64,000 nucleotides of DNA. It comes from Serripes groenlandicus (Eukaryota > Mollusca > Bivalvia > Cardiida > Cardiidae). The translations under genes were made by a program, and so were the position numbers. This document shows positions 1-11,029 of the stretch, in pieces. The notes beneath the pieces were generated by a model that did no database searches, had not been told where the DNA came from, and worked only from the letters and a program-made list of their open reading frames with translations. The stretch covers positions 20,400,797 to 20,464,796 of the forward strand of contig JASEVX010000012.1 in the NCBI GenBank assembly GCA_031761405.1, written 5' to 3'. Within the stretch, counting starts at the first letter, position 1. Every line of letters begins with the position of its first letter.

Positions 1-230
1 GCAACATGCACTAGACACGGGACAATTGCACTTAACAACGCAATGATAATAAATTACAATCCACATGCATATGAACTTTGACAGGAGAGTAAATCGTTGT
101 ATTACCCCAGACACAGATATTTAAGACTTCAAAAATATTTTTTTACAGTATAACTAAAGTCATTTGTTGAAAGAACCAGACATCCTTGAACATGTCAAGC
201 CGAATTGCTCTGATAACTATGGAAGCTTGA
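1..230 (+). pseudogene. Orphan promoter and truncated exon 1 of the mini-cadherin family (copy 0)
   Basis: This segment matches the promoter and exon 1 of the downstream copies: the 'AGACACGGGA', 'ACAACGCAAT' and 'TATTACCCCAG' blocks, a TATA-like GATATTTAA at 116-124, then an ATG at 192. The reading frame begins MSSRIALIT like the other copies but ends at a TGA at 228-230, before the signal peptide is complete and with no GTGAGT donor. No exon 2 follows before the promoter of copy 1, which starts near 860. I read it as a relic of a duplication that carried only the 5' end. It could still act as a promoter, which cannot be judged from sequence. Confidence 0.65.
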
Positions 231-859
231 ATTGCCCCCCTAGATAGAACGATAATTTATAACAGATAAGTGAACTGTGATATTCTAAAAATATATCATT
301 CATTTTGTGTTAAATTAATCACAAAAACGTTAAACAATATAAACGTTTTGCAATAAGTTATTGTCCTAAATGTTTAAATTATTGTGATATTGTGACCAGA
401 CATTAATGGCTTTGTGAACACAAGTCGCAATATATCTCAAAATCCACATAAAGTATATAGGTAACTGACTTTTGCTTCCGAATTATCAGGATAATGTTTC
501 ACAGTGTCATTAGTCTCATAAAAAGCATTAAACGTTTTCGCAATGTTAAAGACTGTTACTCAAAACCTTACGCGTTATTTATGAAAGTAGATTATAATAA
601 CAGGATATTTCAATATTCTTTTATGGTGTTTGCGTTTACAAAATACGTATATCATTATACGTATCTATATAACTGCGTTATATTTTCGGTTTATCAAGAA
701 TGTTTTCACAGTGTCAAGTTCTAAATATTTCAAAATCCACATAAAGTTTATAGGTAACTGACTTGTGCTTCCGCATTAAGGCGAAATAAGATTGTTTAGT
801 TAACATGCATTTCTGATTATACTCTTTTACTTTTATAAGTCAAAACGAAGACAATCGCA
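231..859. repeat. Spacer with a diverged 50-bp direct repeat
   Basis: No gene is seen here. A block of about 50 bp, centred on CAAAATCCACATAAAG and GTAACTGACTT, occurs at about 431-480 and again at about 723-773. The rest is AT-rich and unrecognised. Confidence 0.5.
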
Positions 860-1092
860 CCGAATGACATTTTGCATGTTGCCTGGCAAATTGTATTATG
901 AAAAAGTTGCCCAAAATATTAGACACGGAAAGGTAAACAACGCAATAATAATAAACTACATTCCACAGTTACCAGTATCCACGAGATTATATAGTTTTAT
1001 TACCCCAGATAAGGGTATTTAATCGTCGACAAAATAATAGTTTACCGCAGAACTAAATCAGTTGTCGGCAGAACGAAAGAAAATCATCAAAA
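860..1092 (+). promoter_or_regulatory. Promoter block of mini-cadherin copy 1
   Basis: About 230 bp upstream of the ATG is conserved with the equivalent blocks of copies 3 and 4 and, more weakly, with the orphan block at 1-191. Shared elements in order are a TGGCAAAT-like stretch, 'ATTAGACACGG', 'CAACGCAATAATAATAAAC', 'CCAGTATCCA', 'TTTTATTACCCC' and a TATA-like GTATTTAAT at 1015-1023, about 75 bp before the start codon. Conservation above that of surrounding DNA and a fixed TATA-to-ATG distance suggest a core promoter and a short 5' leader. The transcription start was not determined. Confidence 0.6.
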
Positions 1093-4000
1093 ATGTCCGG
1101 TAGAATTGCATTGATAACCATTGTTTTGGCATACTGCAATGTACACAGAGGTGAGTTATTTCAATTTAGTTTTAAATCAATTCTGTTTGACATAACAGTT
1201 TGGAAATCTGAAATTATTCATTCAAATATAAAGAGAACGCATTTTGTTAATTTAGATGTATTTCAACTGTTACATAATGGTATCAAAAATTATTACAAGT
1301 GGGATTTTTTAAAAAAAAGTTGAACAATTATTAAACGTAGAATGAAATGAATTTAAATATAGAATAAAATATTTTTTGTTATTATACATTAACATTTGTG
1401 CTGATTTTGATTAATTGTATATAGCTTTCAATAAATTTGTTTAGCTGATGCCATTACTTGGACGAGTGTCACTTGCCCAATTCCTATACCAGAAAACCAA
1501 CCGAATGCAACCATACATGTGTTCACTGCTACCGATAGCCCGACTGGATATACAATTTTAACCCAGAATGTCACTGGTCGTTTTTCGATTGCTCCTAACG
1601 GAACACTGAGCTCTGCGACTAAGCTCGACTACGAGAGTAATGAGAAAGCATATTCTTTAGTGATCATGTAAGTATAGTATGTTAAAAAATATAGGTGTTT
1701 AAACTACAAGAAGTTTATGCCGTTATCCTTTATACATAAACAGTTATTCAAGCATTATTAAATATTCGTAAAAAAATCTCATCTGAAAGGTTTCTTAGTA
1801 GGATTCCATATCAAAATGTCCTAGAAGACTGTAAAAATGTTCATGAAAGTTGATTGGTGCAAAAATGTTAATAAATTGTAAGAAGAAAAAAAACATTTGG
1901 GTATGTAGTAAATACTCCACATGAAATTAATTTAAAAGCTTTTCATTACACTTTCATAAGTTGTTTTAATGAACATTTTAGAACATAAATCTAGTCTTCT
2001 ACCTACAAACAGTTATGTTCAAAATAAACATTCACTATAATAATTTAATTTAACTATTTTGCCAAATCCACTTAGAATTTACATTTCAAGATTGAAACTA
2101 TCCTCTAACGATTAACGAGTACAAATTAGAAGATATTGTGTAAATAGAGTCAAAGGATACCATCGTCTATGTTTACGTTGATAATATTGATTTTTGTAAA
2201 ATAATCCTTGGTGTAAAATCGTGCTACTAATAATTATGTTGTCTTTTGCTATAAAATGTCGAAAGGTCATGAAGAAATTGGTAGACTGAATTGGAAGTCA
2301 AAAGTCAAAGAATTATCATTTAATAATGCATTTGGATTTGCTTGAAATTCACAAGAATTTGGTAACGTTCCACAATTTGTTAGGTTGGCCCAGTAATATT
2401 AATTCATCTAGTCGATGTCAACACTATAATAATTCTAACTCATTGCCTTATGATGAGAGATACCTAGTATTAGATCAACCATATATATATAAAAAAGATT
2501 TTTTTTCGGAATTAAGGTTGAGTATCAAAATTGGTCGGCATACCAACATATGCCAAAAATACTCTATTCAGCGCAAGCAATTACTATTCAGTTGGTATAT
2601 TAATGGACATCTTTAGACAACTGTTATTCGCTTATGAGCTCTGATTCCGTATATTCGTATATCATGTCCTTTATATACATTCTGCTAACAAAGACAAACA
2701 TTAGGGGACACACAATGTATGTCATGTATTGTAAAATATTTTGGGCCAGAGGTCTATATTATCAATAAATGTATTGACTTGATAAAGCATGGCAGATGGG
2801 TTTCATTTCCGTTTTGTCTGCAATAAATATGACTATCTCTGTGTTCCATAGTCACAAAACTCAAAACCTGTTTTGCGAAACCTATATAGGTTTTGTCGAT
2901 ATACCGTTCCTTAGTCGGTTAATCAAACATGTTCTACCTGTTTTCCATTCATAAAACAGCCTTGTGTTCCATAGTAAACACAACGTAAACACGTTTAAGC
3001 TATGCCTATCAAACGGAACGAAACCTACCTGTTTTATGAATGGAAAACAGGTAGAACATGTTTGGTTAACCGACTAAGGAACGGTATATCGACAAAACCT
3101 ATATAGGTTTCGCAAAACAGGTTTTGAGTTTTGTGACTATGGAACACAGGGCTGGTAGGTTTCGTTCCGTTTGATAGGCATAGCTTAAACTGTTTATGTT
3201 GTGTTTACTATGGAACACACGGCAGATCAGAAAGTTGTATTTAAGGAGGGTTTTTCTGTTTCAAAGGAAAACTTAATTATTTGGTTTGATTGGGCCAAAT
3301 ACATCAAATACGCTATAATAACATGAAATAACTACACTTATAAAAACATGGTTAGGTTGACCATACCAATATTTATATAATATATTGTTTAAACAAATAT
3401 CCGTATTTCTACCACAAACACTTCGCTTATTGTTTATTTGAATGGGCACAAGTAATGAAAGGTATTGTTTAGATATGTTATATCACTAAAAGCTGTATAA
3501 ACCTATGTCAAAATAATTTTGTCTTGTACAGACGCGTAAATGTTGGTTTAAGAAAAAAAAATATATTAGAATAAAAATGTTGAATTGACTATGGATCGCA
3601 GTTAAAATCAAGCATTATTTCACTAACTGTTGTGTTAAGAGAAAAAGACCACTTAACTCGAGACGACTGAGTCGATAGTTGGTGTCAATTTTGAGTTAAT
3701 TTCGTTAACTCATTAACAGCGGGATGATATGTATTTTCTGTATGTTCAATCCGTTAAGGCAAAATACACACCGAGAGTGCTGTGATAAAATTAATCGAAT
3801 CGAGCATTTCGATTCATTTTAAATATGAGCGCTATGCGAAAACCAACCGTAAGGATGTAGTTTTTTATTTAAAAACATAGTGTTCATTCTGAACCTTATA
3901 ACTCTTCACATCTTAGACTTCTTACTTGCAGACGGAATTAACAAAACAGCAATAATTTCCTCTTACATGTATAACAGCGACGCTGCTCTTCACGATTATC

Positions 4001-5714
4001 AGAAATACAGAAAACAAACATGATTATCCGTGTTACACTTAATTTCTACAGACCGCTTTTATCTGTATATATCCTGAAAGGTGCAGGGAGATACGGAACG
4101 TATGGTGCCGTTGTCATGTCATTTGCGTACAGTGTACATATTTCTGTTCCCGTGAAATCGTCTTGACAGACATGGCATATTGACACAAAAAGTGATATTA
4201 AAAAAACAATCTAATAAGTTATTATGAAAAATAAAAATCGTAAGTAAATTTGCAAAGAAAGTGATTTAAATAAGATTTCAATGGCTGCTTGTCGTTTGAC
4301 AAGAAACTTATATTTCATCTGTAATGTCAAGTCAAACACGATGGTTTAAGAAAAAGTCCTATTTCAGACTTTGCTATATCGAGTTCGCTAGCGAAGGGAT
4401 CTTCGTACTTCAATGTGTGCTGGCAACGTCATGAAAAGATATTAGGAAATTAATTTAATTATTAAAAAAAAGTCAAATGTGGAGGAGTTAGTTTGTTTAC
4501 GTAAACATGTTGATTTTGTTTCTCTAGGCGTGTAGGTACTAGGAAACTTAGGTAACCTATGTTATACGTATTGATCTGAAAATTACATTGTTTGTTCTTG
4601 CAGGGCATCCGATTCAACATCGAACGCCAACCTTACATGCGTAATACAAGTCACTGATGTTAATGATGAACGTCCACAGTTTGTTCAGAAATCGTTCTCC
4701 GTGAACATTCTAAATAATACTGCAATAGGTAAGGATATTATTTAAGTATACGTTAATACGGAATAATAATACATATAGAAAGTTTGTCAGCTACACACGA
4801 AGAATCCTTTACTGGTGCGAGGAAGCCAGTAAACACATGGTAATGTGAACCGGCCGCTTTGACACACACAACTAAAATAACCGTTGTAACATGGCGTTAA
4901 GTTTAAATCAATCAATGACTTATTTGTGAACAATACAGTTCTAAATCACTCCCTGTTGATGCGCAAATTGGTATGGGTCTACCCTAGCCGCAAAAGATCT
5001 TTGTTTGCTTGTTTTGAACAACAAATGTATTTACATGCATACATTTAGTTATTTATTACAGACTCGAGCGTACTGACCGTTTCAGCTACCGATAGAGATG
5101 TTTCAGCAGAGTTTAAGAAGGTTGCGTACAGTATCAAAGGTAAATGACGGTACTTTTGACTTTGTTTGTAAGGTGTTCACCGCCGCTTTAACCACTGTTT
5201 CAATTATAACATGGTGTTTTCTTGGTAAGTACTAGTACTACTGGTACGTTTATCCTGACACTAGATAGTAAGTCGTTTTGCTTATTCCACAAACCTGAGC
5301 GCCGACGAGGGAAAGCCTTAACTACCTGTTTTTAGTAACAAAACAATTTTAACAAATTGCCGGTAAAGATTTTAAAAAGTGTACAATTGGGTGATAATGA
5401 ATATATATTAACTATAATAATTTGATGTTGTTTATTTCACAGTCGAAGAAAATGGTGCTAACTTTACCATCAACGTTGACACAGGAGTTATCAGCGCTAA
5501 GACAATACTGGCTGCTGCATGTCCTCTCAACTTAACGCTAATTGTGGTCGCTGCAGACAAAAACGTCAAAACATTGACAGATGAGGCATCAGTCAGGGTG
5601 TGCGTTGGTTGCAAAACAAGTGGTTCTTCTTCACCGAAAAAAAGTGGTTCTTCTTCACCGCAGATAAGCCTTTTTGCCTCCATGGCTCTTGTCTTCGGTG
5701 CTGTCTTGATGTAA
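1093..5714 (+). CDS. Predicted GPI-anchored two-repeat mini-cadherin, copy 1 (intact)
   Basis: Five exons: 1093-1150, 1445-1667, 4604-4728, 5062-5139, 5443-5714; all introns are GT..AG, phases 1, 2, 1, 1; 251 residues. Residues 1-19 form a signal peptide. EC1 runs from about 30 to 118 with IPEN (34-37), LDYE (80-83), AxD (95-97) and the linker DVNDERP (112-118). EC2 follows with ATDRD (144-148), YSI and TGVIS. Together these supply most canonical inter-repeat Ca2+ ligands. C30 and C106 could form a disulfide within EC1; C215 and C218 form a CxxC. About seven N-glycosylation sequons occur. The tail is SGSSSP, duplicated here, then 16 hydrophobic residues ending the protein, typical of a GPI signal. 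Classical cadherins are far longer and have a cytoplasmic tail, so a membrane-tethered ectodomain is inferred. Intron 2 holds a foldback element. Function is unknown; adhesion or recognition is a guess. Confidence 0.82.
2220..2665. repeat. Inverted fragment of the array's 3'-flank repeat inside intron 2 of copy 1
   Basis: At about 2515-2660 the reverse complement resembles spacer sequence seen on the plus strand near 9050-9130, 24030-24190 and 36650-36830. Shared pieces are the GGTATGCCGACCAATTT-type segment, 'TATACCAACTGAA' and 'CGGAATCAG..CTCATAAG'. The match is patchy and its outer limits are uncertain. It implies that part of a spacer was copied or inverted into the intron. Confidence 0.45.
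2840..3219. mobile_element. Foldback (MITE-like) element with A-B-A'-B' inverted-repeat layout
   Basis: Four arms are seen: A 2840-2959, B 2963-3029, A' 3029-3148 (reverse complement of A, near perfect over 120 bp) and B' 3154-3219 (reverse complement of B). A and B both begin with TGTGTTCCATAGT, and A' and B' both end with its complement, so this 13-mer is the terminal repeat. Within A a smaller hairpin, CTGTTTT..AAAACAG, abuts the inner end. No coding potential and no clear target-site duplication were found. It lies in intron 2 of copy 1 and was not seen in the other copies, so it probably inserted after the array formed. Confidence 0.75.
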
Positions 5715-8281
5715 AACTGTTTTAAATGAGCATGAAATTGAAATTTCACGTAGTTTTTAAAAGAACTCTTCTATAACCTGAGCACAACATTTTGGCTGAT
5801 TGATTATTTATAAACATATTACTGTGGAAACGCGATAACTCGAATATCTGATAATTTAAACTCGAACCTATTCATTGAACGGTTTGAAAAGAGCGTAGCA
5901 CGAGTTCAATTCGTATGACAGTATTGCGTGCTTTTAAGAATAATCCTTTCAGTACAATTGAATTACAATGCTGAATTTGTGATCAATCTTTCAGTACAAT
6001 TGAATAACTAAGCTGAATTTGTTACAAACATGTCAGTACAGTTGAATAGATAAATTGAATTTATGAATTTAACATGCATCGAGAGTTACCTCGTCTATGT
6101 CGATAGTCGTTCACTCGCAGTAATATGATGAAACGTCTATACTTTAAGAACTAGTTTACTTGTTCAAATATCACTCGGTCGCATTACTCTCGTACTCGGA
6201 GTACGACAGTAAATTACTACTTCTGGCATGAACCTACAATGGCGACTAGATTGGTCGCCTCCCTTTATATATCGCTATCGCTTATATAATACATAAGTTA
6301 TTATATAATTGATTTTCGTAAACTCTACAAATACAACTCGAGATTTGGAGTCAATAGAACAATAGTGAAGCAAACTACTTATGTGTATGAAAGGTTTGAT
6401 CCAAGAAAGGTAATCACTATAGACTTTTGAACACTAAATCATGTCCAACATTGGCTGCTATTATAGGTGTATGCCCTAACATACATTGTAATGGTAGGGG
6501 CAGATTACTCCTACCGGGTTTTGTACAATTAAAATTAACCTTGCCTCATTAACAATTTCATCTAGTCGAATGTTTATGTTTATCTAGAAATGACGATCAG
6601 CCAAAAGTCTGTGTCCCGGCTTGTAGACACTGGTAGTTATACCGAATTTCCTATAGTTGTAGTTCAGCCTTGTCTCATTAATAATTTAATCGAGTCGACT
6701 GTTTATGTTTACAAAGAAACGACGATCAGCCAACAGTCTGTATTCGGCTTGTAGACACCGATATTTGTAAATAACTATGAAAACATGGGCTTTAACATAG
6801 TACTTAAGAGTCTGATTTTGTATAATGATTGTGTCTTACTATCGATATCAAAAACTCTTATCCTGATACAGATATTTTTTTGGACCTTAATTTCGCAGTA
6901 GATGACTATTGAAACATCATGAATCTTGAGAAATTGTTATAAAAGAGCAATGTCTCCTTTTCGCAAACTGTTTTCATATTTGTGTCAAAATATACTCTAT
7001 CAGCCAAGGGGTAAATAGTATGAAGATAATTTTAAACATCATCGGATCCAAGATGTATTTTTGCGAATGATATGTTGATACACTGATAGCAAAACTATGG
7101 ATTTTTTTATTTATAAAAATATTATATTGTTTGTGTTTTAAATGATTTCCGGAATTTTGATATTACTTGTACAATTTAAGTCTCTATTTAACTCCATTTT
7201 TTTTCAAAAACATTTTCGCAAATCTCTGGTAATTTCCTAACTAAACATTAAGTCCGTCTTAAAAAACACATGCACTTCCAGAGTCATGCCCCGTTTAAAT
7301 GCCGAAACACATATCGTCCACATTAATGCATATCAGCAGTCCATCGAATGCTGGACGTACGTAACATATGGCCAGCGAATGTCTAACGTAGCTTGCTGTG
7401 ACCGGTCACGTAATGCGTCTCCACTGGCCCATACATACGCTCTCTAAATCCCCGTCGTCGATGTGAATGCTTATCCTGCAGATCTAGTGTTTTTGACGCA
7501 TTTGCATTATTTCACGTTGTGACAGAAAAACACTACCGTACTTACACGCACTTTTCTATATTGAGCATTTGTACATGTAAGAATCTACTTGTCGAAATTA
7601 GGCGCTGAAAGAGTTAACATCATAGCATACAGTACTAGCTTAACTTGACTATTAATTAAATCACGAAGATATTCCAAACTATAACTGTATTTTTGCTAAT
7701 GATTTGTTTAAACATTGATAGCAAAAATACGGAATATCCTTTTCTTTTTCAGCCGTGTGTGTTTTAATATAAAATTCTCTGAATGTTTATTTTTCTAATA
7801 CAAATAAATACAATTTTGTTTTACTTCTTTTTTATTAGTTTGTTTACAGACGTTTGGTATTTCACAAACACAGAACGAATTTGATTACACTGCATATCCG
7901 CTAGTAAGAGATGCCTGGTCTTAAGTTCGATTACCAGCTTGGTCAATTATATCTTCGATAAATGACGAAATTTATAATAATTTGCGTCAATCGCATTCAA
8001 CCAGTGGGATAAAACATGTATGTGTCAGGGGAGAATTATGCTTAGGAAACTGATGGAAAGAGAAAGTCAGCATTGATTAACTGACAGCTGTGATAAACCT
8101 GAGATACTGTTGAAACGTCTTTTCTGACCCCAATCAATCAAAACGTATTGTTTAATTATTTATCACAATAGGATATATACATATCATATAGTGATAAGAC
8201 CTTAGGTAATGTTATTCGAAAATTTATAAAGAACTTAACAACTATTTGTCAGAAGAGAGTACTGATACTGTTAGTGTCTGT
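5715..8281. repeat. 3' flank of copy 1: repeated spacer DNA
   Basis: No gene is recognised. A segment at 6539-6632 is repeated at 6668-6762 (period about 129 bp, around CGATCAGCCAA and GGCTTGTAGACAC). The 45-bp motif with TTTTTGC..GCAAAA ends occurs at 7056-7100 and 7688-7732. The segment near 7618 matches spacer sequence near 22475 and 35010. The remainder is AT-rich and unassigned. Confidence 0.55.
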
Positions 8282-8520
8282 TTGTTTGAATGATATGGAA
8301 ATTATCGACGCTTTCAACAGTATTTATGTAATTTCACGGCACTTTCTCGGTTAATTATCGGTACTAATTATGAGTTTATCCTGACACAAGAATATGAATC
8401 GTAATGCAATCCCCACCACACATTTTAAAGTATATGGTTTGACCGAAAGGGGATTAAACGCACATCTCCTGGTCTCAATGCTCAGGCTGTAACCAGTTCA
8501 TCATTGAGGCGGTTTTGTTG
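8282..8520 (-). mobile_element. Decayed tRNA-type SINE
   Basis: Read on the minus strand, a tRNA-like head (ACTGGTTACAGCCTGAGC, then GCGTTTAATCCCC as a weak B box) is followed by a body ending in the complement of CGACGCTTTCAACAGTA and TTTCACGGC, a diverged form of the core seen at 23427-23475 and 35895-35940. Related copies are at 38630-38775 and 54860-55125. Boundaries are approximate. Confidence 0.5.
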
Positions 8521-9685
8521 TTGTACATGTGATATTTGTGGGCGTAAACGTTTTGTAAACAAAATAACAATGTCATTTTGTACTGATGATGGCGGTACAT
8601 TGTATGCTATAAATGAAGTGGTAGTCAATCGTGATCTCGACAACCTGGCACATTTCAATGTTAATGTCCAAAATGTGATATAAATGTATAACACGATATC
8701 TAATCAAGACAAACTGTGCTAGCAACTAATTTTAATTTTTGCATACATTTGGTTAAAACATTTTGCTTTAAATAAGGAAAATGTGATTAAAAAAAGTTCT
8801 ATTTGATCCCGTGTACACGTTAACAAATTTAACACATCTCAAATTGTAAATGTTCCTTGTTGCAAACAACGCATCGCAGTAGGCTAATAATTCAATTCAA
8901 TACATTTATGGATGATATAGCCCTCCAACCGAAAAAGTCTTACAAAACATAACTAATTACATGTTGTGATCCCCTATGTTATGTCGTTGTTATTGACAAC
9001 ATAGTATAATGGAATGGATATACAAAGACACAAACAGTGCTCATTGTCGTTTCGGAATCAGACTCATAAGAGAGTATACAAGTCGTTTAAAAGTGTCCCA
9101 TTGGTGTACCAATTGAAAAGACATTACTCGACTGAGAAGAGTAGTTTTGACAATGAAAATGCTTGATACTCACAATCAATTACCCCATGGTATGTTATTG
9201 AATGACAACAAATGTATATCCTTTCGACAGAAACAACTGAATATCGAAGAAAGCTCTTTATATTCATACATAGATCTCATGCTAAGTTTCTTTCAACGAA
9301 ATAGCAATAATTAATGCTAACATCGACTAGATGAACTAATGTTACTTAGACAATCATGCGAATTTCTGCTTAAATAAATTCAAAGTATGAACGTTTCCAA
9401 AATCTTGTGTTGTCCATGCAGTTCAAGATCCATAATTGTATAGAAATTCTTTGACTCCAACGCCCAATTGAGTCTGCTACTTTGTTCATGACGTTTTTAA
9501 AAGTGTTTATTGCAATTCTTAGGGTATATTGAATTGGACGGACACAGATCTAAGTTGACACTCTTATTTTATACAGTTATTCATATTCATAGAATGTTTA
9601 AATAGATTACCAATATTTCACATTCTCCTAAGACAACATAATTATTGGTTGTCCGATTGACTGCAAGGATTTCATACAAATGTCA
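8521..9685. other. Spacer without recognisable gene
   Basis: The stretch around 8990-9130 matches the 'CGGAATCAGAC..CATAAGA' spacer block of the other units (about 24000-24120, 36600-36720, 39360-39440, 52730-52810 and 55640-55700). Nothing else is recognised. Confidence 0.4.
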
Positions 9686-9886
9686 ATATGACCAGCTGCT
9701 TTAGTATTAGCATAAAAGTATCCCCATAGCTGGGATGAGTTACATAGTATTGGTTTAATAAGAATACAATACTATATTACATGTAGATATGACCAGCTGT
9801 TTAGTATTAGCATAAAACTATCCCCATAGCTGGGATGAGTTACATAGTATTGGTTTAATAAGAATACAATACTATATTACATGTAT
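9686..9886. repeat. Tandem duplication, two units of about 101 bp
   Basis: ATATGACCAGCTG.. at 9686 and again at 9787 begin two nearly identical units, which share CCCCATAGCTGGGATGAG and end in ATTACATGTA. High identity suggests a recent local duplication. No coding content. Confidence 0.85.
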
Positions 9887-10688
9887 ATTCATTAGTTTGA
9901 AAATAGCCAAACAGTTATTCATACTGTTTTATAGTTAAAGGTTTAAGGGATTGAGAGGCAAGTCTTTTAAGAGTAAAGGACAATGTCAATATAACTGAAC
10001 TGCGACATATTTATAAACAGAGACAACATTAAAAGGCAACCTAAATACCACTTCCATTTTTAAAGACAATACTCTCAGTTTTATTTAAGTTAACTGCAAT
10101 TACAATGGTATCAATACTCTTCAGAATTTGCAGTCATTTAACTACTATTTTAGCACAGCTAGCAATGTCGTCTGTAAACATGAGACAAAGCTAATTTTAG
10201 TTTTTTTTACCTGAAAGGCAATATTGATGTCGTAAGAGAGACAACTCGATACTAAATAAAACAAACATTATTGTACTTGTTACGTACCCTTTTCGCGTAC
10301 CGTTATTAAACTGGCGGTAATCGTACTGAGACCTCAACAGTTTATGCTCTTTAGTTTGAACTTCCCTTTTAATCAGAAATAGTCAAGACTGTGAAACATT
10401 TTAGCATGATTAATGAGGTAATCTGTACTAATACAGCAACTGATGTTTAGCTTTGACATCTAATTATATGCATCAATTATATTTACAATACATACTTAAG
10501 ACGTGTAAGAATTTCCTTATTAATCATAACAAATAAATAATGTGAAACATGTTAGCATGATTAATTTTGTCAAAAGTGTTTTTAAATGCATTAATATGAC
10601 ACTAAGTTGTCGACCTTTCCGTGTCAGATATTTCTGTACTTTTGATTGTGGACAGATAATGTAACCAAAAGTTGAATAAATAGAGGAT

Positions 10689-10824
10689 ATTACATGAGTG
10701 GTCATTCAATACGGTATTTATTAAACGAGTTTTCTGAAATTGATAAGAACGAGCCTTGGCGAGTTTTTATCACTTTTAGAAAACGAGTTTAATAAATTTC
10801 GTATTGAATGACCACGAATGTAAT
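10689..10824. mobile_element. Hairpin MITE-like element
   Basis: About 57 bp at 10689-10745 is the reverse complement of 10768-10824 with few mismatches; ATTACAT..GTCATTCAATAC pairs with GTATTGAATGAC..ATGTAAT. The loop holds ACGAGCCTTGGCGAGT. A second, weaker inverted pair (TTATATCATAAAT near 10829 and TTTATGATATAAC near 11010) encloses a CpG-richer tract with TGACGTCA, so the whole 10689-11025 region may be one composite non-autonomous transposon. Confidence 0.6.
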
Positions 10825-11029
10825 GTTCTTTTTATATCATAAATACTAATTTAATAATTTACAGCGCTATATCCATATAACCGTCACTATAAAGCGCGCG
10901 TATTTACAACGCTAAACGTTACGTTATGACGTCACGTTACGTAGCATTGTTATTACACTAGTTGAATACGCAATTTATTCAATGGCTTTATTACACTCCC
11001 GGCGACGTCATTTATGATATAACCTCGAC

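Noticed and set aside
5432..5749. 105-codon minus-strand frame
   Set aside because: It is the antisense of exon 5 of copy 1; equivalent frames at 32831-33073 and 48682-48999 are antisense of exon 5 of copies 3 and 4.
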